DNA from: Bombella saccharophila
GTDB taxonomy: Bacteria > Pseudomonadota > Alphaproteobacteria > Acetobacterales > Acetobacteraceae
DNA length: 64,000 nt
Assembly: GCF_026385475.1 (NCBI RefSeq)
Contig: NZ_JANIDW010000001.1
Location: forward strand, 248,001 to 312,000
Reading direction: 5' to 3'
Positions 8,800 through 17,294 of this stretch are shown here, in pieces. A program made the position numbers and the translations under genes. Numbering within the stretch: position 1 is the stretch's first letter; every line of letters begins with the position of its first letter. The notes under the pieces are model-generated. The model was not told the DNA's origin, searched no databases, and saw only the letters and a program-made list of their open reading frames with translations.

Positions 8800-9858
8800 A
8801 TGAAAACAGAACGAATTAAAGGCAGCTTCCCTGTGGGGAGCGTGTTGGCCCTTTCTGCCCTTGTAGGGGCGTTGCTTGTGGCCCTGTATGTGGATCATGA
8901 ATCAGGGCTGCATCCTGATAGTGATAGTTCGATCATTTATACAGAGAGTGTTCATGTTGCAGCTCTGGTAGGGGGGCGTTTGCAGCATCTGGCTGTGGAG
9001 CCTAACCAGCCCGTTCATAAGGGGGATTTGCTTTATCAAATCGACCCTGAACCTTACGAGATTGCCTTGCATCGGGCCGAGGCGAGCCAAGCGCAGGCCG
9101 AGGCAGACCTTAATGATGCCCGCCGTGCTTTGGCTGTGCGTATGGCAGAGGCTGCAACGAGTGAACGTAGGCACCATCAAGCAGAGGATGAGAAAGACCT
9201 TGCATGGCGCACGGTGACGCGTCTTAAACCTTTGGCTGAGCAACATTATGTCTCATGGCAGGTTTATGACCAAGCCGTAACGCGGTTTAACTCGGCTGTT
9301 GATGCCTTGGCCGAAGCCCAACATGCCGAGCAAGCGAGCCAAGTCGCTATTGGTGATGTGAAGCATGCTGAAGCGATTCTCAAAGAAGCTGTCGCAGCGG
9401 TGGAGCATGCGCGTTATGAGCTACGGCAAACGCGCGTTACAGCGGATTTGGATGGCTTTGTGACCAGCTTAGGCGTGCGGGAAGGGGAGGTCCTTGCGGC
9501 TAATCAGGTGTTATTTACGTTGGTATCAAAAGACCAATGGTATGCTCTTGCCCCTATTCGTGAAATCAATCTTGCCCCGATTCATAAGGGCGATTGTGCC
9601 ACTGTTTATTCTATGATCGACCGTAGCCACCCGCTTCATGGGGTTGTGGAGAGTGTCGGCTGGGGTGTGTTGACTGATTATATGAAGGAAAATGACCGCG
9701 GGGCCCCATATGTGGAGCGGCAAATGGACTGGGTGCATATTGCGCAGCGTTTCCCTGTGCGGATACGGATTGAGCATGCCGCTGAGAACCAACATTTATT
9801 ACGATTAGGGGCGACGGCCAATGTGGAGATTCTCCATGGTGCTGCTTGCCATGCTTAA
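8800..9858 (+). CDS. HlyD-family membrane fusion protein, MdtN-like
   Basis: Periplasmic adaptor of a tripartite efflux pump. The 352-residue product has one N-terminal membrane anchor (about 8-28), a first biotinyl-lipoyl half motif (ALVGGRLQHLAVEPNQPVHKGD, about 50-71 and so split by the coiled coil), an Ala/Glu-rich alpha-helical hairpin (about 85-205), the second lipoyl half, and a beta-barrel region. This is the HlyD/EmrA/MdtN layout. ATG 8800 is preferred: AAGGG lies upstream, and the basic n-region MKTERIK precedes the anchor. It follows the ytcA-like gene by 10 bases and overlaps the FUSC gene, which fits one transcript. Confidence 0.88.
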   Translation: MKTERIKGSFPVGSVLALSALVGALLVALYVDHESGLHPDSDSSIIYTESVHVAALVGGRLQHLAVEPNQPVHKGDLLYQIDPEPYEIALHRAEASQAQAEADLNDARRALAVRMAEAATSERRHHQAEDEKDLAWRTVTRLKPLAEQHYVSWQVYDQAVTRFNSAVDALAEAQHAEQASQVAIGDVKHAEAILKEAVAAVEHARYELRQTRVTADLDGFVTSLGVREGEVLAANQVLFTLVSKDQWYALAPIREINLAPIHKGDCATVYSMIDRSHPLHGVVESVGWGVLTDYMKENDRGAPYVERQMDWVHIAQRFPVRIRIEHAAENQHLLRLGATANVEILHGAACHA

Positions 9859-11713
9859 ACCGTACATTGATGCGGTTTTGCGGGTATGGCGGTTGGCTAT
9901 TAGGCCAACACGCGGTCGCACTGCCTTGGCCTTACGCAACGGCGTTATTTGTATGGCCGCTGTGCTGATTGGTGAGATATGGCAGCTGCCAATGTTGAGC
10001 CTGCTTACCTTGAGCTTGGCCGCCTTATGGCAGAATAACAGAGTGGCGAATATGAAAGTCGCCGTGATGTATGTGGTCTTTTTCTCGGTCGTAACGGGTG
10101 TCCTTTACGTTGGTGTGGCGACAACTATCAACAATTTCTTTGCAACATTGGTGTTTAACTTGTTGCTGAGTTTTGTGTTCTTCTTCTTAAGTACCACCAC
10201 CATATTAGGCCTCATTAGTGTTGTGGGTGGGTTGGTGTTGTCTTACCTGCTTGTAACCTTAGATAGTATGCAAATAGGCGATGCAGTTGCTCGTCTTGTA
10301 CTTTATGCGTGGCGTGTGTTCCTCATTATTGGGGGATTGATAGGGTTTATTGGGAGTTGGCTTTCGCCCTCGCCAGAGCATGTTTTGACCGATCAGATTG
10401 TAGAGCGGTTGTTCTTATCAGCAAAATGCCTCACCCGCCGCGCAAAAGGTCAGCCTATCCCGATAGGTTTGCAAGAGGCAATCACCGATAGTGTGGGTGA
10501 GGGCGTAAGCGGTATGTTCGGCGTCCTCGGTTTGGCAGCGTTAGAGCATCGCTGGACGGGGACGGATCTTTCTTATCTGCGGCGTGCTGCCTTAAATAGC
10601 TTTGGTATTTTACAAGTTGTTGGGCAATGCTTGACGAATAATGCGCCTATTAGTGATGAGGATTGCGCTCATCTTGCTGGTAAGGTGAAGGCATTGGGGG
10701 AGTGTTTTGCCGAGAATAGACGACCAACCGAGATAGACGAGCAAACGGTTTGCTCTGGTCTTTTAGCACAAGAGATAGAGCGATTAATTCAGGCCTTTAC
10801 GCAACCGCTTACCGCAGAGGATGTCCAGCTCCCTCCCAATCAGCCGCCAGCAAAAAACCCTCCTAAAAAGCCGGGTTTCTTTATACCGGGGGCGTTTTGG
10901 GATAAGGAGAATGTCCGCTTTGCCGTCAAGGGGACTGTTTCTGTCTGTATAGCGATTATCACTTATAAGCAGTTGAACTGGACAGGGGTGCATACGTGCA
11001 TCATCACCTGCTTTGTTGTGTCTCTCCCCACAATGGGGGCTGTGTTGGATAAGCAGCGACTTCGTATTTTTGGGGCACTGATTGGCTGTAGTATGGCGAT
11101 GGGGCTTATTGTGTGGGTGATGCCCCACCTGACGAGCGTGGCGGAATTATTGATCGTCGTTGGGATTATGATTTTCATCGGGGCGTGGGTAAAGGCCGGA
11201 GATCAGCGGATTTCCTATATGGGTTTGCAGATGATCATAGCCTTTGCTTTATCGGACCTTGTGCAATTTGCCCCAGCGACAGATCTTACCATCCCGCGTG
11301 ATCGTATTATCGGGATTTTGATTGGACTCACCATTACCTTTGTTGTGCATACGGTCTTTTGGCCATGTAGTGCGATGACAGGGGCGATGAAAAAGCTCAA
11401 AGCGTTAGATGCTTTGTTAGGGCAAGATGTAACGCAGTGGAACCATGACCAACGTACACTTCAGGCCGCCCGTGTGCAGGAGGCTGCTAGCGGTGCGATG
11501 AGTTCGTTGCGTTCTGCTATGTTAGAGCCGTCTTATATGCGCCCAACACAACATAGGCTGCGGCAATATAAGGTGTTTTTACGGCGGGCTGTTATGAATG
11601 CAGGATGCTTATTTGGGGCCACAGCAGAGCATCAGGAGAAAAAGGTCATTCGGTTGGACCAGATTTTAAAAGAAGATGCGCCAGCCTCTGCACAAGGAGA
11701 GGGGCAATCGTGA
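9836..11713 (+). CDS. FUSC-family inner-membrane efflux component, MdtO-like
   Basis: Membrane protein of the fusaric acid resistance family, expected to move aromatic acids or toxic compounds in concert with the adjacent adaptor and outer-membrane factor. The 625-residue product has two membrane blocks of about six helices each (about 20-170 and 355-500) separated and followed by cytoplasmic helical regions, the usual FUSC duplication. ATG 9836 is chosen because GGAG (9824-9827) lies 8 bases upstream; ATG 9821 and 9851 are alternatives. The start overlaps the adaptor gene by 23 bases and the stop overlaps the next start as TGATG. No accessory ATP-binding motif is present. Confidence 0.86.
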   Translation: MVLLAMLKPYIDAVLRVWRLAIRPTRGRTALALRNGVICMAAVLIGEIWQLPMLSLLTLSLAALWQNNRVANMKVAVMYVVFFSVVTGVLYVGVATTINNFFATLVFNLLLSFVFFFLSTTTILGLISVVGGLVLSYLLVTLDSMQIGDAVARLVLYAWRVFLIIGGLIGFIGSWLSPSPEHVLTDQIVERLFLSAKCLTRRAKGQPIPIGLQEAITDSVGEGVSGMFGVLGLAALEHRWTGTDLSYLRRAALNSFGILQVVGQCLTNNAPISDEDCAHLAGKVKALGECFAENRRPTEIDEQTVCSGLLAQEIERLIQAFTQPLTAEDVQLPPNQPPAKNPPKKPGFFIPGAFWDKENVRFAVKGTVSVCIAIITYKQLNWTGVHTCIITCFVVSLPTMGAVLDKQRLRIFGALIGCSMAMGLIVWVMPHLTSVAELLIVVGIMIFIGAWVKAGDQRISYMGLQMIIAFALSDLVQFAPATDLTIPRDRIIGILIGLTITFVVHTVFWPCSAMTGAMKKLKALDALLGQDVTQWNHDQRTLQAARVQEAASGAMSSLRSAMLEPSYMRPTQHRLRQYKVFLRRAVMNAGCLFGATAEHQEKKVIRLDQILKEDAPASAQGEGQS

Positions 11714-13446
11714 TGATGGGCAGGGATTGGGAAAAACGCATGAGGCATAATAAAGGGCAAAAGGCACAAAGCTGGCCGGCTGTATCATCTTGCCAGTATA
11801 GCGCGCCGGGTGGGCGGTGGCGCAAGGCGGTGTGGCTGTGTGCATGGTTGGTAGGCAGCACAGCTCTTAGCGGTTGCCAAACAGGGGCGATGAAGGATGC
11901 GCCCACGGCACCAGACCGCCCTTGGGCACAGCGGACAAATGTGCAAGGCCATCTCCTTGCAGGGGGGGAAGAGGCACCTCATGCAGAGCGCGGCACGCGG
12001 GGCTTGCGTATGCCGGAGGGGTTCCGTCTAGCGGCAGACCATAGTATGCCTCAGGCTCCCGCTTTAGCTTCCGTTCAGGTTGATCACGCCTATAATTTGG
12101 CGGATTTGATTGATGTAGCGCAGTCCCTTAACCCCTCAACGCGTATGGCGTGGGATGCAGCACGGCAGAGTGCGGCGGAGACAGGTATTGCACGCTCACA
12201 ATATCTCCCTCATTTAACGGCAAGTGCCATGGGGGGGTATGCGGTATTGGAGCCGCATAATAGAATTCGTGGTGATGCATCGGCGAATAGTAATACGAAG
12301 ATCCACGGAACATTAGAGCGGCAACAAGTTGGGTTGGAATGGTTATTGTTCGACTTTGGCAAACGTCGTGCCACGATGGAAGAAGCCAGCCAGATTAGCT
12401 TAGGTAAGAATATTCTTTTTACCGGTGAGCATCAGAAGGTCATTCATCAAGTGGCGTTGGCGTATTATCGCTATTCCGCAGCGTTAAATAATGTCGCCTT
12501 AGTGAAGCAATCGCTTGAGAACGCGCATGAGATTTCCCGCGCTGCGGCGGCTAATTTACGCAATGGCGAAGGGACTGTGGTTGATACGTCTCAGGCTGAA
12601 CAAGCCGTTGCTGAGGCAGAGTTGGTCCTGGCACGTACGGAAGGCGATGTCGAAACCTACCGGCTAGAGTTGCTTACAGCCGTTGGGATGAATCCTTCGC
12701 AACCTTTGCATGTGCAGACAGATAATAAGCGCGATATTAAAGTGGATGATATTCGCCTTAGTGATGAGATGGTCCATCAAGCTGTCTCACGCAGGCCGGA
12801 TGTTTTGGCTGCTTATACAAGCTTACGGGCGGCACAGAGTGCTGTTGAGGGGGCACGGGCGAGTTATCGGCCACAAATCTTCATGAATGGGAATGTGGGG
12901 TATAATTTTGATGACCTGCATTTCCGCAATTTGCCATTGGGGACTGTATCGTCTCTGAATGATCGCATCCATACATTTGGTAGTCTCATTACAGCGGGGA
13001 TTTCCGTCCCAATTTATGATGGTGGGTTACGCCGTAACCGTTTGCGCCAGGCGCATGAGCGCGAGGATAGTGCCCGTGCTGCGCTGCAAGATGCACAAAA
13101 TAACGCGGTGCGGACTATTGTGAGCGCAGAGGCGATGCTTCATACGGGGATTACCGCCTATCAAGCGGCTCTTAGCTTGCAAAAGGCCAGCCAAACAGGC
13201 TTTGATGCTGCCCTGACCGCTTATCGTTCTGGTGATGGGACGATGACACGTATGTTGGAGTTGCAAAATACACTCCTCAATGCGCGTCTTTCCGTTTCTG
13301 ACAGCTATTACGGTATGTTGAGTGCTGCTGCGTCCCTCGCTTATGCAGCAGGGACGTTGGGTAGCAGCGCAGCCTTGACGGATATTGAAGGCTCCTTGGC
13401 TGAAACAGCACCAGAGCCAGTGCCCATTGCACCGCAAAATCCGTAA
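11713..13446 (+). CDS. TolC/NodT-family outer membrane efflux lipoprotein, MdtP-like
   Basis: Outer-membrane channel of the tripartite pump. The chosen start gives 577 residues. After a long basic N-region (about 1-35) comes a hydrophobic segment ending in LSGC, a lipobox, so the mature protein should be a lipoprotein as in the NodT branch. Two OEP repeats follow (about residues 120-320 and 340-540), with alternating helical and beta-barrel segments and the WLLFDFGKR and VPIYDGGLRRNRL motifs typical of the two repeats. The ATG at 11713 overlaps the FUSC stop; ATG 11716 is equally possible. The unusually long stretch before the signal sequence could mean a later start near 11740. Confidence 0.86.
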   Translation: MMGRDWEKRMRHNKGQKAQSWPAVSSCQYSAPGGRWRKAVWLCAWLVGSTALSGCQTGAMKDAPTAPDRPWAQRTNVQGHLLAGGEEAPHAERGTRGLRMPEGFRLAADHSMPQAPALASVQVDHAYNLADLIDVAQSLNPSTRMAWDAARQSAAETGIARSQYLPHLTASAMGGYAVLEPHNRIRGDASANSNTKIHGTLERQQVGLEWLLFDFGKRRATMEEASQISLGKNILFTGEHQKVIHQVALAYYRYSAALNNVALVKQSLENAHEISRAAAANLRNGEGTVVDTSQAEQAVAEAELVLARTEGDVETYRLELLTAVGMNPSQPLHVQTDNKRDIKVDDIRLSDEMVHQAVSRRPDVLAAYTSLRAAQSAVEGARASYRPQIFMNGNVGYNFDDLHFRNLPLGTVSSLNDRIHTFGSLITAGISVPIYDGGLRRNRLRQAHEREDSARAALQDAQNNAVRTIVSAEAMLHTGITAYQAALSLQKASQTGFDAALTAYRSGDGTMTRMLELQNTLLNARLSVSDSYYGMLSAAASLAYAAGTLGSSAALTDIEGSLAETAPEPVPIAPQNP

Positions 13447-13467
13447 GGCACGCGCTGCGTTTGGGGG

Positions 13468-14670
13468 TTAAAGGGGATGGCGGCGGCCAACATGGAGGGT
13501 GAGAAGGTAAATCACAAGCCCTCCAGCGGAGAGTATGGCCCCACCCCAGCCGACTGCATTCATGCCAAGGCCATGCTCTACAAGTAAAGCTCCAAAAGAG
13601 GCCCCCAAGGCATTGGCAATATTAAAGGCGGAGTGATTGAGCGAGGCAGAGAGTGTTTGTGCATTCCCCGCAACATCCATAAGGCGCGCTTGCATAGCAG
13701 GACTAAGGATGACTGTGGCAGCCGGGAGGAAGAAACAAATCACAACCATGGCTGTGGGAGAGGGGAGAAAAACCCAGAAGGCAAGCATGAAGATAATGCT
13801 GGCAATAAGGCTGAAAATGGTTGTGCGGTCGAGGTTTTTATCAATCATGGCCCCGCCAAAGGCGTTACCAGCGACCATCCCACATCCCCAGATGACTTGG
13901 TATAGCGTAACCATCCAAGGGCTTAGATGAGTAACTTGGGCAAGCGCGGATGTGAGGAAGGTATAAACCCCAAACATTCCCCCAAAGCCGATGGCCCCTG
14001 TAAGGAGGGTGAGCAGAACATGGGGGTTTTTAAAAGCGGCGAGTTCTGAGAGGGCATTGACATCATGATGCGGTTTATCAGCCGGGATGAGAGCCCATAT
14101 TCCTGCAATACAGAGCAGGCCTAAAGCAGAGAGAGCCCCATAAATGACCTCCCATGAGATATAATGGGAGAGGAAGGTGCTAAGGGGTGCTCCAATAACG
14201 GTGGAAATCATAATCCCGGAGAGGACCATGCCAATGGCCCTCCCACGCCGGGCGCGTACGGTCATGGAGGCCCCAGTTAAGGCAGCGATGCCAAAATAGG
14301 CCCCATGCGGAAGCCCGGTGATAAAGCGCATGACCTCAATTGGGAGAAGCGAGGAGCAAAGAACAGTGCCGATATTGCCGATGCAAAAGAGGGTGAGCAA
14401 GAGAAGCAGAATGGTACGGCGTGGTAGATGAGCCCCGGCAATCGCCATTACGGGTGCGCCTACGACAACCCCTAACGCGTAAGCGGAGATCACGGCACTG
14501 GCCTGCCCAATAGACACATGGAGGGCGTCCGAGAAGGCGGGCAGAATGCCCATCATGGCGAATTCGCCCGTGCCAATGGTGAAGGTGCCCAGCATGAGGG
14601 CTGCAATGGCCGGTGCAAACCCATGTGGTGGGGTAAGCTGTGGCCCGGTGTTGGTTTGGGTTTGCTCCAT
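13468..14670 (-). CDS. MFS transporter, DHA1 family (AraJ/NepI-like)
   Basis: Twelve-helix major facilitator exporter of 400 residues. It has the DHA1-type N-terminal pattern (FTIGTGEFAMMGILP, about residues 30-45), a loop 2-3 basic signature (HLPRRTILL, about 82-90) and a motif C-like GxxxGAP region near residue 157. This group includes sugar, nucleoside and drug exporters; the substrate is not visible. The frame is open for 61 more codons upstream, but those residues are polar and unrelated to the family, so ATG 14670 is taken. It converges on the efflux operon and is divergent from rpsD. Confidence 0.85.
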   Translation of the reverse strand: MEQTQTNTGPQLTPPHGFAPAIAALMLGTFTIGTGEFAMMGILPAFSDALHVSIGQASAVISAYALGVVVGAPVMAIAGAHLPRRTILLLLLTLFCIGNIGTVLCSSLLPIEVMRFITGLPHGAYFGIAALTGASMTVRARRGRAIGMVLSGIMISTVIGAPLSTFLSHYISWEVIYGALSALGLLCIAGIWALIPADKPHHDVNALSELAAFKNPHVLLTLLTGAIGFGGMFGVYTFLTSALAQVTHLSPWMVTLYQVIWGCGMVAGNAFGGAMIDKNLDRTTIFSLIASIIFMLAFWVFLPSPTAMVVICFFLPAATVILSPAMQARLMDVAGNAQTLSASLNHSAFNIANALGASFGALLVEHGLGMNAVGWGGAILSAGGLVIYLLTLHVGRRHPL

Positions 14671-15033
14671 GAGGAAGCATTCTCCCTTAATGACAAAGAG
14701 GTATGATGGGGCAATATTACGGGATAGCGAAGGCGTTTTCCAAGATGAACTTATAAAAACGCACCTTAATTTTATAGTTTTTATAAAGGAAGAGCCGTGG
14801 TTTCCTCCCTGTTTCTTGACATTCTTTCCCCCTTCATGTAGCAGCAACCTCATTGCCGGGAATGTGGGTGGTCTGGCTGGGAGGCAGCGCGCTGTGGCGT
14901 TGTTTTTCCGTATGGTCGTAGGCGATTCCGTTCTGTCTAACCATTGTTGAACATGGGGAGAGAGAGCCTACCGGTGCAACAAAGGGCTGCCGCGCAGAAT
15001 CGGTATGTCTGAGAGAGAATACGGGTTTAACCG
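14671..15033. other. Long divergent intergenic region, MFS gene / rpsD
   Basis: 363 bases without a supported gene. The plus-strand promoter candidate at 14816-14844 leaves an rpsD leader of roughly 180 bases. The left third is AT-rich with short T and A runs and should hold the MFS promoter on the minus strand. I see no tRNA cloverleaf and no credible small reading frame. Confidence 0.6.
14816..14844 (+). promoter_or_regulatory. Candidate sigma70-type promoter for rpsD
   Basis: TTGACA (14816-14821), a 17-base spacer and TAGCAG (14839-14844). The -35 is a perfect match and the -10 is moderate. Position and strand fit rpsD transcription. Confidence 0.5.
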
Positions 15034-15651
15034 ATGTCAAAACGTCTTGAGAGCAAGTATAAAATTAACCGCCGCCTTGGCGTTAACCTGTGGGGCCGTG
15101 CAAAATCCCCTGTTAATCGCCGTGAATATGGCCCCGGCCAGCATGGGCAGCGTCGCCGTCAGAAGCCATCTGACTATTCTGTTCAGTTGATGGCGAAGCA
15201 GAAGCTGAAGGGTTATTACGGTAACATCAGCGAGAAGCAGTTCCGCCGTTATTATGATGAGGCTGTGCGCCGCAAGGGTGATACGTCTGAGAACCTGATT
15301 GGTCTGTTGGAGCGTCGTCTGGATGCGGTTATTTACCGCCTGAAATTTGCTATGACGCCATTTGCTGCGCGTCAGTTTGTCAGCCACGGCCATGTGTTGG
15401 TGAATGGTAAGCGCGTCAATATTCCTTCTTACCTCGTGAAGGAAGGGGATGTGATTGAGGTGCGTGAGAAGTCCAAGCAGCTCGCGATTGTTCTGGATTC
15501 CGTCCAGAGTGCTGAGCGCGATGTGCCTGAATATATCGAGGTTGATCATCGCCAGATGAAGGGTACCTTCATCCGCGTGCCGCAGCTTTCCGATGTGCCG
15601 TATCCGGTGCAGATGGAGCCGAATCTGGTGGTCGAGTTCTACTCCCGCTAA
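15034..15651 (+). CDS. rpsD: 30S ribosomal protein S4
   Basis: Primary 16S rRNA-binding protein that nucleates small-subunit assembly. The 205-residue product is full length: the N-terminal segment [13 protein letters not shown], the helical domain, and the S4 RNA-binding domain at about residues 95-158 ([10 protein letters not shown] through [10 protein letters not shown]). In alphaproteobacteria rpsD is commonly a stand-alone gene as here, unlike the alpha operon of enterics. It has a strong terminator directly after it (15679-15714), so prfC is probably a separate unit or fed by readthrough. The Shine-Dalgarno is weak for such a highly expressed gene, and the leader is long, which could leave room for autoregulation. 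Confidence 0.97.
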   Translation: MSKRLESKYKINRRLGVNLWGRAKSPVNRREYGPGQHGQRRRQKPSDYSVQLMAKQKLKGYYGNISEKQFRRYYDEAVRRKGDTSENLIGLLERRLDAVIYRLKFAMTPFAARQFVSHGHVLVNGKRVNIPSYLVKEGDVIEVREKSKQLAIVLDSVQSAERDVPEYIEVDHRQMKGTFIRVPQLSDVPYPVQMEPNLVVEFYSR

Positions 15652-15678
15652 GAGACGGTTTTTGAGCCGTATAAGAGA

Positions 15679-15714
15679 CGCCGGGCGGTTTGTACCGTCC
15701 GGCGTTTGCTGTTT
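15679..15714 (+). terminator. Rho-independent terminator of rpsD
   Basis: An 11-base stem (15679-15689 with 15694-15704, one G-T pair) closes a four-base loop and is followed by TTTGCTGTTT. GC-rich stem and T-rich tail fit an intrinsic terminator. Confidence 0.8.
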
Positions 15715-15740
15715 CATGCTCATAAGTGAGGAAAGTCCCT

Positions 15741-17294
15741 ATGTCCGAGTCTCCTAAAGCTGGTGATATTGCAGCGGAGGTGTCACGCCGGCGCACATTT
15801 GCCATCATCTCCCATCCTGACGCTGGTAAAACCACGTTGACAGAGCGTATCCTTCGCGCTGGTGGGGCGATTCAGCTAGCTGGGAATGTGCGGGCCAAGG
15901 GGGAGCGGCGGCGCACCCGTTCGGACTGGATGAGCATTGAGAAGGACCGTGGTATTTCTGTTGTTACCTCGGTGATGACCTTCAATTACGGGGGCTGTGT
16001 CTTTAACCTGCTAGACACACCGGGCCATGAGGATTTCTCTGAAGATACATACCGCACGCTAACGGCGGTGGATTGCGCCGTGATGGTGATTGACGCGGCA
16101 AAGGGGATTGAGGCACGGACGCGGAAACTCTTTGAGATTTGCCGGTTGAGGGATATTCCTATCGTCACCTTCATCAATAAGATGGACCGTGAGGCACAAG
16201 ATTGCTTTGAGCTGCTTGATGAGATTTCTAGCGCATTGGCGTTGGATGTCTCCCCTGCGACATGGCCGGTTGGGCGTGCTGCAAAATTTGCCGGGATTTA
16301 TGATATCCGCACCAAATCTCTGCATCTCAAAGAGGAGTTAGCAGAGGATGATGAACGCTTGCAGCTGATGCGGGAGGAGGTAGAGCTTGCTGAGGGCGTA
16401 TTGCCCCCCTTTGAGCAAGAGTTTTTTGATGAGGGCCATTTAACGCCCGTCTTTTTCGGCTCCGCGATGAAGGAAATTGGCGTTACGGATTTGCTGGATG
16501 CGCTTGTTGCGTACGGGCCGCCACCGCGCGCGCAATCCTCCGAGACGCGTGAGGTTGAGGCAACGGAGGAGAATGTCACGGCCTTAATCTTTAAGATTCA
16601 AGCCAATATGGACCCTAACCATCGGGACCGCATGGCCTTTGCGCGTGTGTGCTCTGGCCGTTTAACGCGTGGTATGCGCCTTAAACATGTGCGGGTTGGT
16701 AAACAATTCGCCCTGCACACGCCGCAATTCTTCTTCGCCCAAGACCGTCAGTTAGTGGAGGAAGCCTTTGCAGGTGATGTGGTGGGCATCCCGAACCATG
16801 GCACATTGCGGATTGGGGATACATTAACCGATGGCGAGGAGCTGCGCTTTACTGGCGTGCCTCACTTTGCACCAGAGATTCTTCGCCGTGTGCGTTTAGA
16901 TGATGCTATGAAGGCCAAGAAACTCCGCCAAGCATTGGTTGAATTAGCAGAGGAAGGGGTTGTCCAGCTCTTTCGCCCTCAAGATGGAGCGCCGCCGATT
17001 GTCGGGGTGGTGGGCACCTTGCAGCTTGATGTTCTACAATCCCGCCTGAATGCTGAATATAACGTGCCTGTTGGTTTTGAGAGCACGCCCTTCACTCTAG
17101 CGCGTTGGGTTACGGGCGAAAAGGCGGCGTTGGAGCAATTTACGGCTGTCAATCGTAGTGCCATGGCTGATGATTTGGATGGAGACCCCGTCTTTCTCGC
17201 TGGTTCAGGCTTTATGATGAATCGCGCTATGGAGATGAATGAGGCCCTCAGCTTCCATGATATTAAGCAGATTGGGCTTGTTGAGAAGGCTTAA
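15741..17294 (+). CDS. prfC: Peptide chain release factor 3
   Basis: Translational GTPase that removes RF1/RF2 from the ribosome after peptide release. With ATG 15741 (GAGGAAAG 6 bases upstream) the product is 517 residues. The P-loop SHPDAGKTT is at 24-32, switch I ends in KDRGISV, then DTPGHEDF and NKMD complete the G domain; domains II and III follow with the RF3-type C-terminal FxxxQ region. The ERRRTRSDWM insertion after the P-loop is typical of RF3 rather than EF-G. Its stop overlaps that of the convergent EEP gene in a TTAA sequence. RF3 is patchily distributed in alphaproteobacteria. Confidence 0.94.
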   Translation: MSESPKAGDIAAEVSRRRTFAIISHPDAGKTTLTERILRAGGAIQLAGNVRAKGERRRTRSDWMSIEKDRGISVVTSVMTFNYGGCVFNLLDTPGHEDFSEDTYRTLTAVDCAVMVIDAAKGIEARTRKLFEICRLRDIPIVTFINKMDREAQDCFELLDEISSALALDVSPATWPVGRAAKFAGIYDIRTKSLHLKEELAEDDERLQLMREEVELAEGVLPPFEQEFFDEGHLTPVFFGSAMKEIGVTDLLDALVAYGPPPRAQSSETREVEATEENVTALIFKIQANMDPNHRDRMAFARVCSGRLTRGMRLKHVRVGKQFALHTPQFFFAQDRQLVEEAFAGDVVGIPNHGTLRIGDTLTDGEELRFTGVPHFAPEILRRVRLDDAMKAKKLRQALVELAEEGVVQLFRPQDGAPPIVGVVGTLQLDVLQSRLNAEYNVPVGFESTPFTLARWVTGEKAALEQFTAVNRSAMADDLDGDPVFLAGSGFMMNRAMEMNEALSFHDIKQIGLVEKA

